Shown here piece after piece: positions 37,989 to 46,715 of a stretch of 64,000 bases of DNA. Where the stretch lies: NCBI RefSeq assembly GCF_028128615.1, contig NZ_AMDP01000019.1, positions 1 to 64,000 on the forward strand, given 5' to 3'. The notes below the pieces were generated by a model, which searched no databases, had not been told where the DNA came from, and saw nothing but the letters and a program-made list of their open reading frames with translations. The DNA is from Enterococcus sp. 5H. GTDB taxonomy: Bacteria > Bacillota > Bacilli > Lactobacillales > Enterococcaceae. Position 1 is the first letter of the stretch. The number at the start of each line of letters is the position of its first letter. The position numbers were made by a program, and so were the translations under genes.

Positions 37989-40043
37989 ATGGCAGTAAAA
38001 ATTGAACAAATTAATGATTTAGAAGAGCTAGGATCAAAGATCAAGCAGTATAGCTCCTCTATGACAAGTGCTTCAAGTTCAGCTCAAACGACCTTTAGTG
38101 CAAAACTTGAAGGATCAGCAGCAGACTCTGTTAATCAGTTTGTTGGTGTTATGAATCAATTAAAATCTGATGCTTTCGCAAAACTACCAGAAGCGACAAC
38201 AAATTTCGCACAAGCATTACAAAATTATCATTCCGCTTTAAAAGGAGCAGGTTTTGATAATTTAATAAAATCAACAAAACCCGTTGTAGAAGAAGACTAT
38301 TGCCAGAAAGTAACGAATACGGAATTCCAAACGTTTGAAGAAAAAGCGAATGACATAAAATCTGTTATTACTGAAATAGCTGGAGTATTGCCCGAGGTAC
38401 CAGATTCTAAAGTAGAGACTCTCTTGAATACACTCCATACAGATTTACAAGGTAAGACAAATGAAATAAAAAATACTCGATCAACAGTCCAACAAGCACA
38501 AACAGCTTTTAAATCAAAATTAGAAGAAGTAGCCAGTGAGTTAGCACAATGTTTGACTTCCATTGAAAATACGATGAATTTGACTGACCCAAAAAGCGGA
38601 TTGAAACCAGCAAATATGATAAAACTTATTTCACAGGGCTTTGGTAATGCTATAGTTTCTGGTAAAATGAATAAAAAGGATGTAGAAGCACTAAATTATT
38701 TAGGTGAAGGCGAATATGACAAGCTATTCAAACTAGATCCAAATCAACTCAGCGATCAGCTCCATGGTGTTTTAACAAATAAAGTAATTGATCAAGTTAC
38801 TTTGGGGGAGGATGCTCCGGCTGATTTAGAAAAATTCTTAAGTGCATTACTTTCGCAAACTGGTGAAGGGGCAGGAGAGAGAGTTGCCAAATATCTGGAA
38901 AAATTCTCCGAACAAACTGCACTTCAATTTGCTCAACTTGGGGTAATTCTAATGTTAGATAATAATGATCCAGATTTACTCGCTCGATATGATAAAGTAC
39001 GTTCTGTGGATACACTTTTTGAATCATTGTATGTTTTAAATCCTGTAAAAAGGACTATGGAGGACTGGGGATTTGGCTCTCAATGGGTAAACTACTATTC
39101 AAAATTAGAGGGTTTAAATTTTGGAAAAGATGGTAACGTTTCTTTTGATTTAAAGAATTACAAATCTCTTGTTGGGTATGAGGAATATGGATTAAAAAAT
39201 GGTGTAAAAGAAATTGCCAGCATCCGCTACGATGAGATATTTGATTTTTCTAAAGCCGAAGATAACCAAAAGTTAGCAGATCTACGAACTAAAAAAGCTC
39301 AATTCGTTCAAGAAGTCTTATTAACCTCTGTTACTGTTGGTCTAGGAATTTTTGCACCAGAAGTAGCAGGTGTCATTGGAATTGTTTCAGCAATTGCTAA
39401 TGCTGCAGGAACTGTCAGCAGCAGCCTAAATCAAACGAAAAGTATGAATGAACTGTTTGATAAAGGAATAATCACTTACCAAAAGCAACGCTTTGGAGAT
39501 GATACTGAAGGATTCAAAGTTTGGAAAAACAACTATGATAATAATATAAAAAATAAGATTCGTGGCGGTGCAGGAGATATTATGGGGGGAATTGCAGATC
39601 TATGGGCCAATTGGGATCAAATGACTAAAGATATTGATGCGCAAGAAATGAAAGTTCTTCATAATATATTAGACATTGGTGGACTTGAAATCAAACAGAA
39701 TGATACAACAACACATACTTTGCTAACACCAGTGGATAAGATGACTTTTGAACAACAACTTAGACTTATAGATTTTACAGAGAATGGATATCAAAGTTTC
39801 TTTAACCAACTGAATAATAATGCCAAAGGCGAGATATTAAATGCTTTAAAAAATAAAGGCGAGAAAAATAAAGATATTCTCCCTGTAATAAATTTCATTA
39901 AAAATGGTGGAGATTTGTCCAAAGTAAATATTGACCAAATACAGAATGTTTTAAGAGATGCAATTAACAGTACAAATTTAAATGATAAAGAGAAACTCGC
40001 TAAAGAAGCAAGTAAATGGTTCATGGATCCTAAAAACAAATAG
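37989..40043 (+). CDS. LXG-type T7SS effector with hydrophobic, possibly membrane-acting domain
   Basis: 684 residues. Residues 1 to about 215 form the long helical LXG module (LEGSAADSVNQF at about 35). A middle region follows, then a Gly/Ala-rich hydrophobic stretch at about 442-482 (LLTSVTVGLGIFAPEVAGVIG and on), similar to the glycine-zipper segments of membrane-permeabilising LXG toxins. No nuclease, NADase or lipid II phosphatase motif was seen, so the toxic activity is not assigned. The ATG at 37989 has a perfect AAAGGAGG; the frame is open upstream to 37893 but overlaps the previous gene. The next gene probably encodes immunity. Confidence 0.82.
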   Translation: MAVKIEQINDLEELGSKIKQYSSSMTSASSSAQTTFSAKLEGSAADSVNQFVGVMNQLKSDAFAKLPEATTNFAQALQNYHSALKGAGFDNLIKSTKPVVEEDYCQKVTNTEFQTFEEKANDIKSVITEIAGVLPEVPDSKVETLLNTLHTDLQGKTNEIKNTRSTVQQAQTAFKSKLEEVASELAQCLTSIENTMNLTDPKSGLKPANMIKLISQGFGNAIVSGKMNKKDVEALNYLGEGEYDKLFKLDPNQLSDQLHGVLTNKVIDQVTLGEDAPADLEKFLSALLSQTGEGAGERVAKYLEKFSEQTALQFAQLGVILMLDNNDPDLLARYDKVRSVDTLFESLYVLNPVKRTMEDWGFGSQWVNYYSKLEGLNFGKDGNVSFDLKNYKSLVGYEEYGLKNGVKEIASIRYDEIFDFSKAEDNQKLADLRTKKAQFVQEVLLTSVTVGLGIFAPEVAGVIGIVSAIANAAGTVSSSLNQTKSMNELFDKGIITYQKQRFGDDTEGFKVWKNNYDNNIKNKIRGGAGDIMGGIADLWANWDQMTKDIDAQEMKVLHNILDIGGLEIKQNDTTTHTLLTPVDKMTFEQQLRLIDFTENGYQSFFNQLNNNAKGEILNALKNKGEKNKDILPVINFIKNGGDLSKVNIDQIQNVLRDAINSTNLNDKEKLAKEASKWFMDPKNK

Positions 40044-40062
40044 GCTTAGGGAGAAACTATAA

Positions 40063-41049
40063 ATGAAAAAAAAATATATCTCAATATTTATCCTAATCTT
40101 AATTATCGGATTCATCTTCTTTCTTTTCTTAAAGGAATCAAAAAAGAAAGAAGAATTTGATATCCTTGAAATTACTGAACGATGGATAACTGGTTTAAAA
40201 CCAGATATCACTGGAATAGATTGGCTGAATGACAATACATGGTTATTGGTTAGTGCTAAGAGCACAAAATTACCTAAAAATTATTATGAAAGTAATAAAA
40301 GTATTGAATATGAAACAACTTCTCCTATTATTGGATTAACAAAATTAATTCTTATAAATCAAGAACGTTTTTCTCCAATGAATGGTGGGAATAAGCCTGA
40401 TTTTTCTGTAACATATCAATTAGAAATATATTCAATTGAAAGACAATCAATAAAAAAAATAAAAGATATCGATTTACAAAAAAAAGTTAAAGAGATCAAT
40501 AAAAATTATACAGTAGATAATATATATAGTTTTACTTATGATGAGAATTTCGTTAACTTCTCAATCCATGCAGTTAATGAAAGTTTCTATCTTGATTTAT
40601 CTGATGAAAAAATATTTAAAGAAGCAGAAATGGATCAAGAAATATTAAAGAAAACTGCTGAAGCTAACCAAGTACCAAAAGAATATAAATTTATTTCAGT
40701 TACAAATTTTCAAGATAGAAAGGTCGTTGATAATAGTGGTTTTTTTGTTTCCCTAACTAACCCCAATCAACAAATCCTAATAGGAAATAAAAAAGAAAAT
40801 CCAAAATCAATTGCTTTAGAAGAAAAATATCCAGAAACAAAAAAAATCTTTGACAATGATGGATTTGGTTACATTGACTATTCTCAAGCTCCTCCGTCTG
40901 CAGAAGAACTTGCTAAATTATTAGTTCCTAAAAATACAGATCCTTGGGAAGGTGTAGTCCTTGATTCTAAATATAGTACAGATAACGAGGAACACACAAT
41001 CCATTCTATTGAAGACTTTTTAAAATGGTTTTCAGAAAAAGAAAATTAA
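40063..41049 (+). CDS. Membrane-anchored protein, candidate immunity factor
   Basis: 328 residues: an N-terminal membrane anchor (about 5-23, YISIFILILIIGFIFFLFL) and a large extracytoplasmic domain of mixed strand and helix pattern. It lies 19 bases after the LXG gene. An outward-facing anchored protein in this position fits an immunity protein against an effector that attacks the membrane or wall. The family is not recognised; immunity is inferred from position and topology only. Confidence 0.7.
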   Translation: MKKKYISIFILILIIGFIFFLFLKESKKKEEFDILEITERWITGLKPDITGIDWLNDNTWLLVSAKSTKLPKNYYESNKSIEYETTSPIIGLTKLILINQERFSPMNGGNKPDFSVTYQLEIYSIERQSIKKIKDIDLQKKVKEINKNYTVDNIYSFTYDENFVNFSIHAVNESFYLDLSDEKIFKEAEMDQEILKKTAEANQVPKEYKFISVTNFQDRKVVDNSGFFVSLTNPNQQILIGNKKENPKSIALEEKYPETKKIFDNDGFGYIDYSQAPPSAEELAKLLVPKNTDPWEGVVLDSKYSTDNEEHTIHSIEDFLKWFSEKEN

Positions 41050-41082
41050 CAGCTTAAACTATAATAAATGTGAGGTAAAACC

Positions 41083-41400
41083 ATGCAAAAAATTGAAGTA
41101 GGCACTATCAAAACTACGATTATATCAAACGATTTACCAGAAATTATGGAATCTATTAGTACCTCTATAACCGATGATAGTAAATCTGTCTTAGAAAATG
41201 CTATGAAACAATTAAGCAACTGTAATAAACATTTAGGAAAAAGTTTAAAACAATTGAATACTTATGTAGATAGCATGGCTGAGGCATTCGAAGAAGCAGA
41301 CAAACAGGCTAGTGATTTGATGAATCAAAATACCGCTACCTTGGCTAGTAGTTCTACTAGTCCATCTGCTGGTACCAAAGGGTATTTGGCTCTAATATAA
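41083..41400 (+). CDS. Small T7SS-associated helical protein (DUF3130/TIGR04197-like)
   Basis: 105 residues of two predicted long helices around residue 50, a Ser/Thr-rich tail, no signal peptide, no WXG. Size and pattern resemble the small targeting partners of LXG effectors. It follows the candidate immunity gene and is closed by a terminator. It may have served the decayed effector downstream (41456-42142). GTGAGG serves as a weak binding site. Confidence 0.65.
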   Translation: MQKIEVGTIKTTIISNDLPEIMESISTSITDDSKSVLENAMKQLSNCNKHLGKSLKQLNTYVDSMAEAFEEADKQASDLMNQNTATLASSSTSPSAGTKGYLALI

Positions 41401-41401
41401 C

Positions 41402-41447
41402 TAAAAAGTGTGGTTATCATTGTTTGTGATAACTACACTTTTTTAGC
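41402..41447 (+). terminator. Terminator of the T7SS operon
   Basis: AAAAAGTGTGGTTATCA pairs with TGATAACTACACTTTTTT across a short loop (TTGTTTG), with the T-run included. It starts two bases after the stop of the preceding gene. Confidence 0.92.
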
Positions 41448-41455
41448 TGTACTAG

Positions 41456-42142
41456 CCGTATTATTTCAGAGATATCGCTAATCGTTTTGCACATAAAGGA
41501 GTTTTACTAACTGAAGAAGAAATGTTAAAAGAAATACGTAAACATTATCGTAATTTAAGCGATGAAGATATTGCAGAAGTATTAAAATATTATATGCATC
41601 AGGCAAATGAACTTTCTGGTAAAGATGTGGATAATAAGAAAGCTCTACTAGTTATCGAAAACGGGAAATACAAAGTGAAGTATGTTGATTTAGAGAATAA
41701 TATCAGCTTCTTTAACTTTGAGACATCGGCTGATGCCAATCTACTCAACCCCTCTGCATCATTAGATAAGAATATAAAAGCTGGAACAGAAGGCTCTATG
41801 AGTTCAGGATTTGGTGCAAATGCATCTATGGGAGTAAATATGGTACAGGGTGATACTGGCAATATGAACTATAGTATAGGAAATGCTTCTGGTTCCGCAT
41901 CAATAAATCAAAAAGGAGCTGAAGTAACCTTAGGAGCAAACTTGGCAGAATTCAATTTTGAGTATATATTTTCAGAAGATGATTTGTATCGTTATAAAGC
42001 TGGTATTGATGTAACTATTCTATCTGCAGAAATAAAAGCAAAGCTAGCAGCAGATGGAATAAAAGTAGGGACTCCTGGCTTAGTCGGGATTAGCGTATCT
42101 GGTGGGAGAATAGAATTAATAGATATCAATATAGATCTTTAA
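41456..42142 (+). pseudogene. Orphan C-terminal part of a secreted effector
   Basis: The reading frame continues upstream of the first ATG (41522) with protein-like text (FRDIANRFAHKGVLLTEEE) to a stop at 41453, and no ribosome binding site is well placed for that ATG (AAGGAG ends ~20 bases away). This is what a 3' effector fragment detached from its LXG head looks like. The ~228-residue frame has a helical start and then a Gly/Ser/Asn-rich beta-like region (about 85-170). Such orphan toxin tails with their immunity genes are known behind T7SS loci. Whether it is expressed is unclear. Confidence 0.55.
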
Positions 42143-42172
42143 AAGTACTAAGAGAAGGGAAAGAAAAGAAAA

Positions 42173-42823
42173 ATGACATTAAAAAAAATACTTAAATTAT
42201 GTTTAATGATCTCTCTTCTAATATTTCTAAGTGGATGTGTAAGTGAGAAAATTGCTACAGATAAGGAACACAAAGAAACTGGCACTAGTGAAGGGCAAAC
42301 GATTAGTAAAAAACATTTGGACATAATTGAACATGGGTATAATCTAGGGGACTACCATTTTTATATTATGGACTTTCAAAAAAAAAATCAAACAGCATCA
42401 ACATCTTTACTTCAGAATTTTGATACTACCATAATAAATAATTTTGATAATTATAAAGATAGAATCTCTCAAAATAAAAAAATAGAAGTACTCCCATTTG
42501 GTATTCAATACAATTTAAGTGAAGAAACCTTAACCATAAATTACTTTTTAGTAAATAATTTCAACAAAGATATTCATTCAATTCATATAATAGGAACACC
42601 AAAATTCAAAACAATCGAGAACGTCCCACCTTTAGATATTACTTTGTCAGAGAATGAACTGGGCTTATTACCATACAAAGGGATAGTTGCATTCCCTATG
42701 AATATTTCCGCTCCGATAGAATATGAGCCTAAATTGCGAGATATTAAAGTAGCTGATTTAAGTTTCGACATCACTGACCTAGAAATTAACGGAGAAAAGG
42801 TGGACAATAATAATGAAAATTGA
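42173..42823 (+). CDS. Lipoprotein, candidate immunity protein
   Basis: 216 residues with a lipoprotein signal peptide ending in LSGC (Cys at about 22), so it is anchored on the outer face of the membrane. The mature part has a DUF4352-like strand-rich pattern (NYFLVNNFNKDIHSIHI). It follows the orphan effector tail by 30 bases and overlaps the next gene by 11. AGAAGGGAAAG is the binding site. Position suggests immunity; the family is not certain. Confidence 0.72.
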   Translation: MTLKKILKLCLMISLLIFLSGCVSEKIATDKEHKETGTSEGQTISKKHLDIIEHGYNLGDYHFYIMDFQKKNQTASTSLLQNFDTTIINNFDNYKDRISQNKKIEVLPFGIQYNLSEETLTINYFLVNNFNKDIHSIHIIGTPKFKTIENVPPLDITLSENELGLLPYKGIVAFPMNISAPIEYEPKLRDIKVADLSFDITDLEINGEKVDNNNEN

Positions 42824-43271
42824 ATGGTCAAAGTATCTACAAGAAATACCCGAATACAAACTTATGGTTGAAAACCGAGACTATATCAATGCTTGGCAAG
42901 CCTTTCTAGACCATCAAAAAACTACTCTTCCTTCTAATGAACTAGTCATTTTGGCAGGAAACATGACAATCCAAGAAGGTAATATGGTTTTAGAATATCT
43001 CTTAGTTAACCAAACAGGAAAACCAATCAAAGAAGTTGAAATAGGTGTAACACTTTCTGTTTTTGGAAAGCCTTATTTCCAAGGGCTTTTGAGAACAAAT
43101 AAAAATTGTTACCAAGAGTTATCACCTAAAAATGCCAGACTTGATTTAATTGATTTTGGTAATGATCGCTACGAAGATCAAGAGATAACACCTAAAGATT
43201 ATGATTTAGTTATTCATTTTTGTAGAGAAATTGAATATACTGAAAATGAAACTACGGAGACAACTGCATGA
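42813..43271 (+). CDS. Hypothetical cytoplasmic protein, SLAP-like strand pattern
   Basis: 152 residues, no signal peptide. The central part (ELVILAGNMTIQEGNMVLEYLLVNQTGKPIKEVEI) resembles the SLAP-type beta domain and echoes the strand pattern of the preceding lipoprotein. It overlaps both neighbours (11 and 4 bases), so the three genes are translated together. GGAGAAAAGG lies just upstream of the ATG. Function unknown. Confidence 0.7.
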   Translation: MKIEWSKYLQEIPEYKLMVENRDYINAWQAFLDHQKTTLPSNELVILAGNMTIQEGNMVLEYLLVNQTGKPIKEVEIGVTLSVFGKPYFQGLLRTNKNCYQELSPKNARLDLIDFGNDRYEDQEITPKDYDLVIHFCREIEYTENETTETTA

Positions 43272-43672
43272 AAGTAAGTATTTCACTAAATAAACTAGAT
43301 AACATGTTAAACGTTTTACTAGTAATGCAAGTAATTACTATGCTTAAAACAGTTGCTTGGGCATTATTCATTATGACGACAACTGTTGCAAGCAGTACAC
43401 CGTTTGGAGGAGTAATCTTCAGATCACTCCTCCAAGGTATCATAACAATTTATTTAATTAATAAAATGAAGACTAGCCTATCTGCTATAATTGCATGGCT
43501 AATCTTTATAAGCTGTTTAGGTGTTGGCTTTGCAAGTTTAGGCTCTGTTGTGAGCCAGAACATGATTTTCTTTAACTACGGCCTTTTTGAGATTATATTA
43601 GTTATTTGCGTTATAGTATTTATGGTTAGATATTATAATTATAAAAGCGCCATTTCTAGAGCTACTGAATAA
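43268..43672 (+). CDS. Small membrane protein, four helices
   Basis: 134 residues with about four membrane helices (about 14-40, 50-66, 72-94 and 102-122). ATGA overlap with the previous gene. As the last gene of this cassette it could be a second immunity component. The family is not recognised. Confidence 0.7.
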   Translation: MKVSISLNKLDNMLNVLLVMQVITMLKTVAWALFIMTTTVASSTPFGGVIFRSLLQGIITIYLINKMKTSLSAIIAWLIFISCLGVGFASLGSVVSQNMIFFNYGLFEIILVICVIVFMVRYYNYKSAISRATE

Positions 43673-43695
43673 AAACATCTTTTCAAACAGTATAA

Positions 43696-43743
43696 TAAAA
43701 AGCATATGTAAATATCGTAACTAGGATATTTACACATGTTTTT
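43696..43743 (+). terminator. Terminator of the orphan cassette
   Basis: AAAAAGCATATGTAAATATC pairs with GATATTTACACATGTTTTTT around an 8-base loop. The T-run follows directly. Confidence 0.85.
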
Positions 43744-43862
43744 TATTTTAATCGAATTATCTCAGATATATCACTAATATCTAAGGCATCAGCTATCCTT
43801 TCAATATGCGGTAAATAGACCTTTTCTCTTTTATTATTCGCTAATTTATTAACGATTGATAG
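43743..43862 (-). pseudogene. Fragment of an XRE-family HTH regulator
   Basis: Read on the minus strand the last ~38 codons of a Cro/C1-type protein are visible (VNKLANNKREKVYLPHIERI then ADALDISD, ending IIRLK and a stop at 43743-43745). The N-terminal half, including the start, is missing; the frame breaks into unrelated text near 43860. A clear truncation at a recombination junction. Confidence 0.7.
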
Positions 43863-44211
43863 TTACCATGAAGATGTCAGCCATCAAGATATCTACTCAT
43901 TACACGATCTTTTAGATCAACTCAACTCTTGGCAAAATACACTGAATCTACTAAATGATTTTTTTAGTGATAAACAAATGCCAATCAATAAAAAAAAGAT
44001 CGCAAGCGATTATTATGCTTACTCCAAAATCTTCTCTTCGTTTCATAACGACTTTTCGCAAATACTACCAAAAATGGAAAAACAACTTGATGAATTAAGA
44101 CAAAAAAATTTAATACGTAACTATTCGCAGAGTAAAAAATTACTATTTCGTAGTACTTTTTTACTCTTTTCTTATTTGACAAAAATTATTCTTCCTTTGT
44201 GTTATCATTAG
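43858..44211 (+). pseudogene. Helical protein fragment, start missing
   Basis: From the junction near 43858 an open plus-strand frame encodes charged, helical, protein-like text (HDLLDQLNSWQNTLNLLNDF and on, DFSQILPKMEKQLDELRQK) to a stop at 44209. The first internal ATG (43978) has no ribosome binding site, so this is the tail of a gene whose head has been lost. The family is not recognised. Confidence 0.45.
44176..44205 (+). promoter_or_regulatory. Candidate promoter for the frameshifted membrane gene
   Basis: TTGACA (44176-44181), 18 bases, TGTTAT (44200-44205), upstream of the gene pieces at 44250-45206. Isolated match in AT-rich DNA. Confidence 0.3.
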
Positions 44212-44267
44212 ATAGAATGTATCTTAAATTAAACTATCGTTATAAAATTTGATTTTTGCGAAACCTA

Positions 44268-44447
44268 GTCGCTCCGTTATGAAGTCTATGAAATTTATCC
44301 AGATTTTTCCCCCAACCAAAAGAAATTGCAAATGTTTCTAAAGAAAAAACTAATCAAGTACTAACGGACTCTAAAAGATTCCTAAGCAAAACTGTTAATA
44401 CAGCGATGGATTCCAATATACACATTGGAAAATGGGCATTCGGCTAA
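44268..44447 (+). pseudogene. Frameshifted gene debris with an EssC-like peptide
   Basis: One frame gives RYEVYEIYPDF (from about 44274), close to RYDVYEDYPDF in the intact EssC N-terminal region; the DNA matches 28 of 34 bases of that essC stretch (near 33632-33665). A shift near 44318 leads to another frame ending NTAMDSNIHIGKWAFG and a stop at 44445-44447. It looks like remains of more than one T7SS-related gene. Confidence 0.35.
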
Positions 44448-44466
44448 GAATGAAGGAGAGAGGACT

Positions 44467-45206
44467 TTGAAAAATACTGCAGACGATTATTACTTGTTTA
44501 TATTACCGCTAAAATACACATTAAATTATTCTGATATAAAAAGCATGAAGTTTTTAATCAAAGCGAGCATCATAAGTACCTTTATTTTTTTCATGTATAT
44601 AAAAAAATCAAATACTGAAATATACCAAAGCTCTATAATTTTTAAAATAGCATTTTATTTTTTCATACTCATGCTTTTTATACAAGTAGCCTCCTTCTTT
44701 TTATCAAGAATAAGAACTTATGAAGCTTTTATATATTTTACAGGTGGACTTTTTCATACCTAATAATCGTAGTTGGATACAATTATTTTATTTCTAGTGA
44801 ACAACTATTAACTAAAACTGACGTGTTAATTAACAAATTTTTATTTATAATTCCACTTGTTTTATTCTTATATTCTTTATTAAATATTTTATTTAAAATA
44901 AAAAACAAGGTCTCACATAAAGATTCCGAAAAATCAAAACAGCTTGAAGAGAAATATAAAAATCAAAGCATTTTATTGGAAGGAAAAAATATATTTTTAT
45001 ACTCAATTTTTATAGGAATAGGATCTATCGGATTATTCAATAAGAATCCTTATCTCTTATTGTTATTGTTGATATTCTGTATATACTTCATATCAATCTA
45101 TTCAGCAAGATATCTAATTATTTCATTTATGAAATATAGATTCCCTAAAGAATATTCCCAAAAAAGTATTGATAAAGAGTTAGTCACAGAAAAAAGCATT
45201 CAATAA
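44467..45206 (+). pseudogene. Polytopic membrane protein gene with frameshift
   Basis: TTG start at 44467, 8 bases after AAGGAG (44453-44458). The first frame (99 codons, two membrane helices) stops at 44763. A second frame continues protein-like text through YLIIVVGYNYFISSEQLL into INKFLFIIPLVLFLYSLL and runs to 45206. Joining them needs a one-base shift near the TTTTT at 44749-44753. The combined product would be ~245 residues with about six helices, possibly another immunity or membrane accessory protein. A sequencing error in the T-run is the alternative. 45207-45490 shows no gene. Confidence 0.6.
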
Positions 45207-45490
45207 TTTTTTATTTTTGTCTTTTTCTAAAATGATTATTCATTCACTATATTGTAATTAATAAAAATTGACTGTATGGCTTCCTTTATTAGTCAACAGT
45301 CTATCTTTATTAAATAATTATTTACTGCTATTTTTACAATTTTAACCTTTACTAATGTTTTTTCTAATCCGATTTCATTTATTTTAGAAAATCAGAAATT
45401 GATTTTAATCATGTATCATATTAATTTTTTATTTCTTCATTATGCTTATATAGATGCTGTTCAAGAAGACCTCAAGATAACTACTCTAAA

Positions 45491-45542
45491 AAAACTAGCA
45501 TGGACCCACAGCAAAGTAACTACTGTTTCCATACTAGTTTTT
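45491..45542. terminator. Bidirectional terminator
   Basis: AAAAACTAGCATGGA pairs with TCCATACTAGTTTTT (one bulge) across a ~22-base loop. It closes the GH25 gene on the minus strand. Confidence 0.8.
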
Positions 45543-45550
45543 CATCTAAA

Positions 45551-46522
45551 TCATTCCGCTAATTCAAATAAATCCTTCGCTACTCCTGGTACTCCATTTG
45601 GATCACCATAATTTTTATGTGTTTGAGTAACAGTATAATTTTTCCCTTGGTAAGCAACTCTTTCGCCTTGGTAATACTGAACAGGTTTGGTATATGTGCC
45701 TAATTTAAATTCCAGTGCATTAGTAAATCTGCCTAAATAATCTACGTTAACATCAAACACTCCTGAAATCCCTGCAAATTCAATTTGTGAACTCCATTGC
45801 CAAGCTGCTGTATCTGAGTGTAAGAGATTATCACTTGATGGATTTTTCGGCCATTCGGCTACCCAGCTATTTTCCTTACCTAAAACATCAAACTCCAGCC
45901 AATTATTGGTGAACCAGCTTGCCATGCTGTAATGAATAACATTGCTAAATCCGCGTTTGTTCAATTGGTTTTTGAAAGCTGTTGAGGTGATTGTTACATC
46001 TGCCGGAATCATTTCAGCTTCTTCAGCATCGTTAACCATCACTGTATTTTTGTTCAAGCCTAGTTCTTCTGCAAAATCAGCAAAGTAATTGGCTTCTTCT
46101 ACCGCTTTTTGTTCATCTACAAACCAAGAATAGTGATACGTAGAAACGGTTAAACCTGCTTTTTTAGCATTTTCTATTTGAATTTTAGCAAAAGGATTTT
46201 TGTACGTAGTATATTCCGTTAATTTTACCACCACACCTTTAACACCTTGGGACTTCATCATTTCAAACGATTCAACAGAAAGCTCGCCATTCCATGAAGA
46301 AATATCAATGAAATCCATTCTTGGTAACAACGTTGGATCAGATATAGAACGTTTGCTTCTAGCACCTTCTACTTTTTTCATGTTATTTCCCATGACATTG
46401 TTATTCGCTTCAGTTATATCGATATTTTGAGCACTTGCGCTCGTTGTCGCCGATAAGAAAGCTGCTCCACTTAAACCAACAAGTAATAAATTCAATAGCA
46501 ATTTTTTCAATTTCTTTACCAC
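45551..46522 (-). CDS. Secreted GH25 lysozyme-like muramidase
   Basis: 323 residues. Signal peptide (about 1-31, ending ATTSASA), a short linker with RSKRS, then a GH25 TIM-barrel (about 70-265): FIDISSWNGELS, STYHYSWFVDEQKA, acidic MVNDAEEAEM at the catalytic strand and AAWQWSSQ. The C-terminal ~45 residues (YQGERVAYQGKNYTVTQTHKNY) resemble a chitin-binding type 3/CBM5-12 module. GH25 enzymes cut the MurNAc-GlcNAc bond of peptidoglycan. GTG start; the binding site is weak (AAAGAAAGA), so a slightly internal TTG is possible. Confidence 0.85.
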   Translation of the reverse strand: MVKKLKKLLLNLLLVGLSGAAFLSATTSASAQNIDITEANNNVMGNNMKKVEGARSKRSISDPTLLPRMDFIDISSWNGELSVESFEMMKSQGVKGVVVKLTEYTTYKNPFAKIQIENAKKAGLTVSTYHYSWFVDEQKAVEEANYFADFAEELGLNKNTVMVNDAEEAEMIPADVTITSTAFKNQLNKRGFSNVIHYSMASWFTNNWLEFDVLGKENSWVAEWPKNPSSDNLLHSDTAAWQWSSQIEFAGISGVFDVNVDYLGRFTNALEFKLGTYTKPVQYYQGERVAYQGKNYTVTQTHKNYGDPNGVPGVAKDLFELAE

Positions 46523-46669
46523 TCTTTCTTTTAAGATTTTAAACGTTTATTTAACTACAGCTCTACATTAACATGTTTTTATAAATCATTTAGACCAAAA
46601 TAGTTACTTTTTTGTCTTGATTTGAATTTTTATAAAATAACGAATTTTATTTTTTTAAGCTAAATATAT

Positions 46670-46714
46670 AAAAAAAGCAATGTTCCATCGTAAAAATGGA
46701 CGCATCGCTTTTTA
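46670..46714 (-). terminator. Terminator of ada
   Basis: AAAAAGCGATGCGTCCAT pairs with ATGGAACATTGCTTTTTT with one mismatch, ending in a T-run, directly after the ada stop. Confidence 0.85.
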
Positions 46715-46715
46715 T

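Noticed and set aside
45399-45611. 70-codon plus-strand frame before the GH25 gene
   Set aside because: It crosses the bidirectional terminator and the antisense end of the lysozyme gene; not coding.
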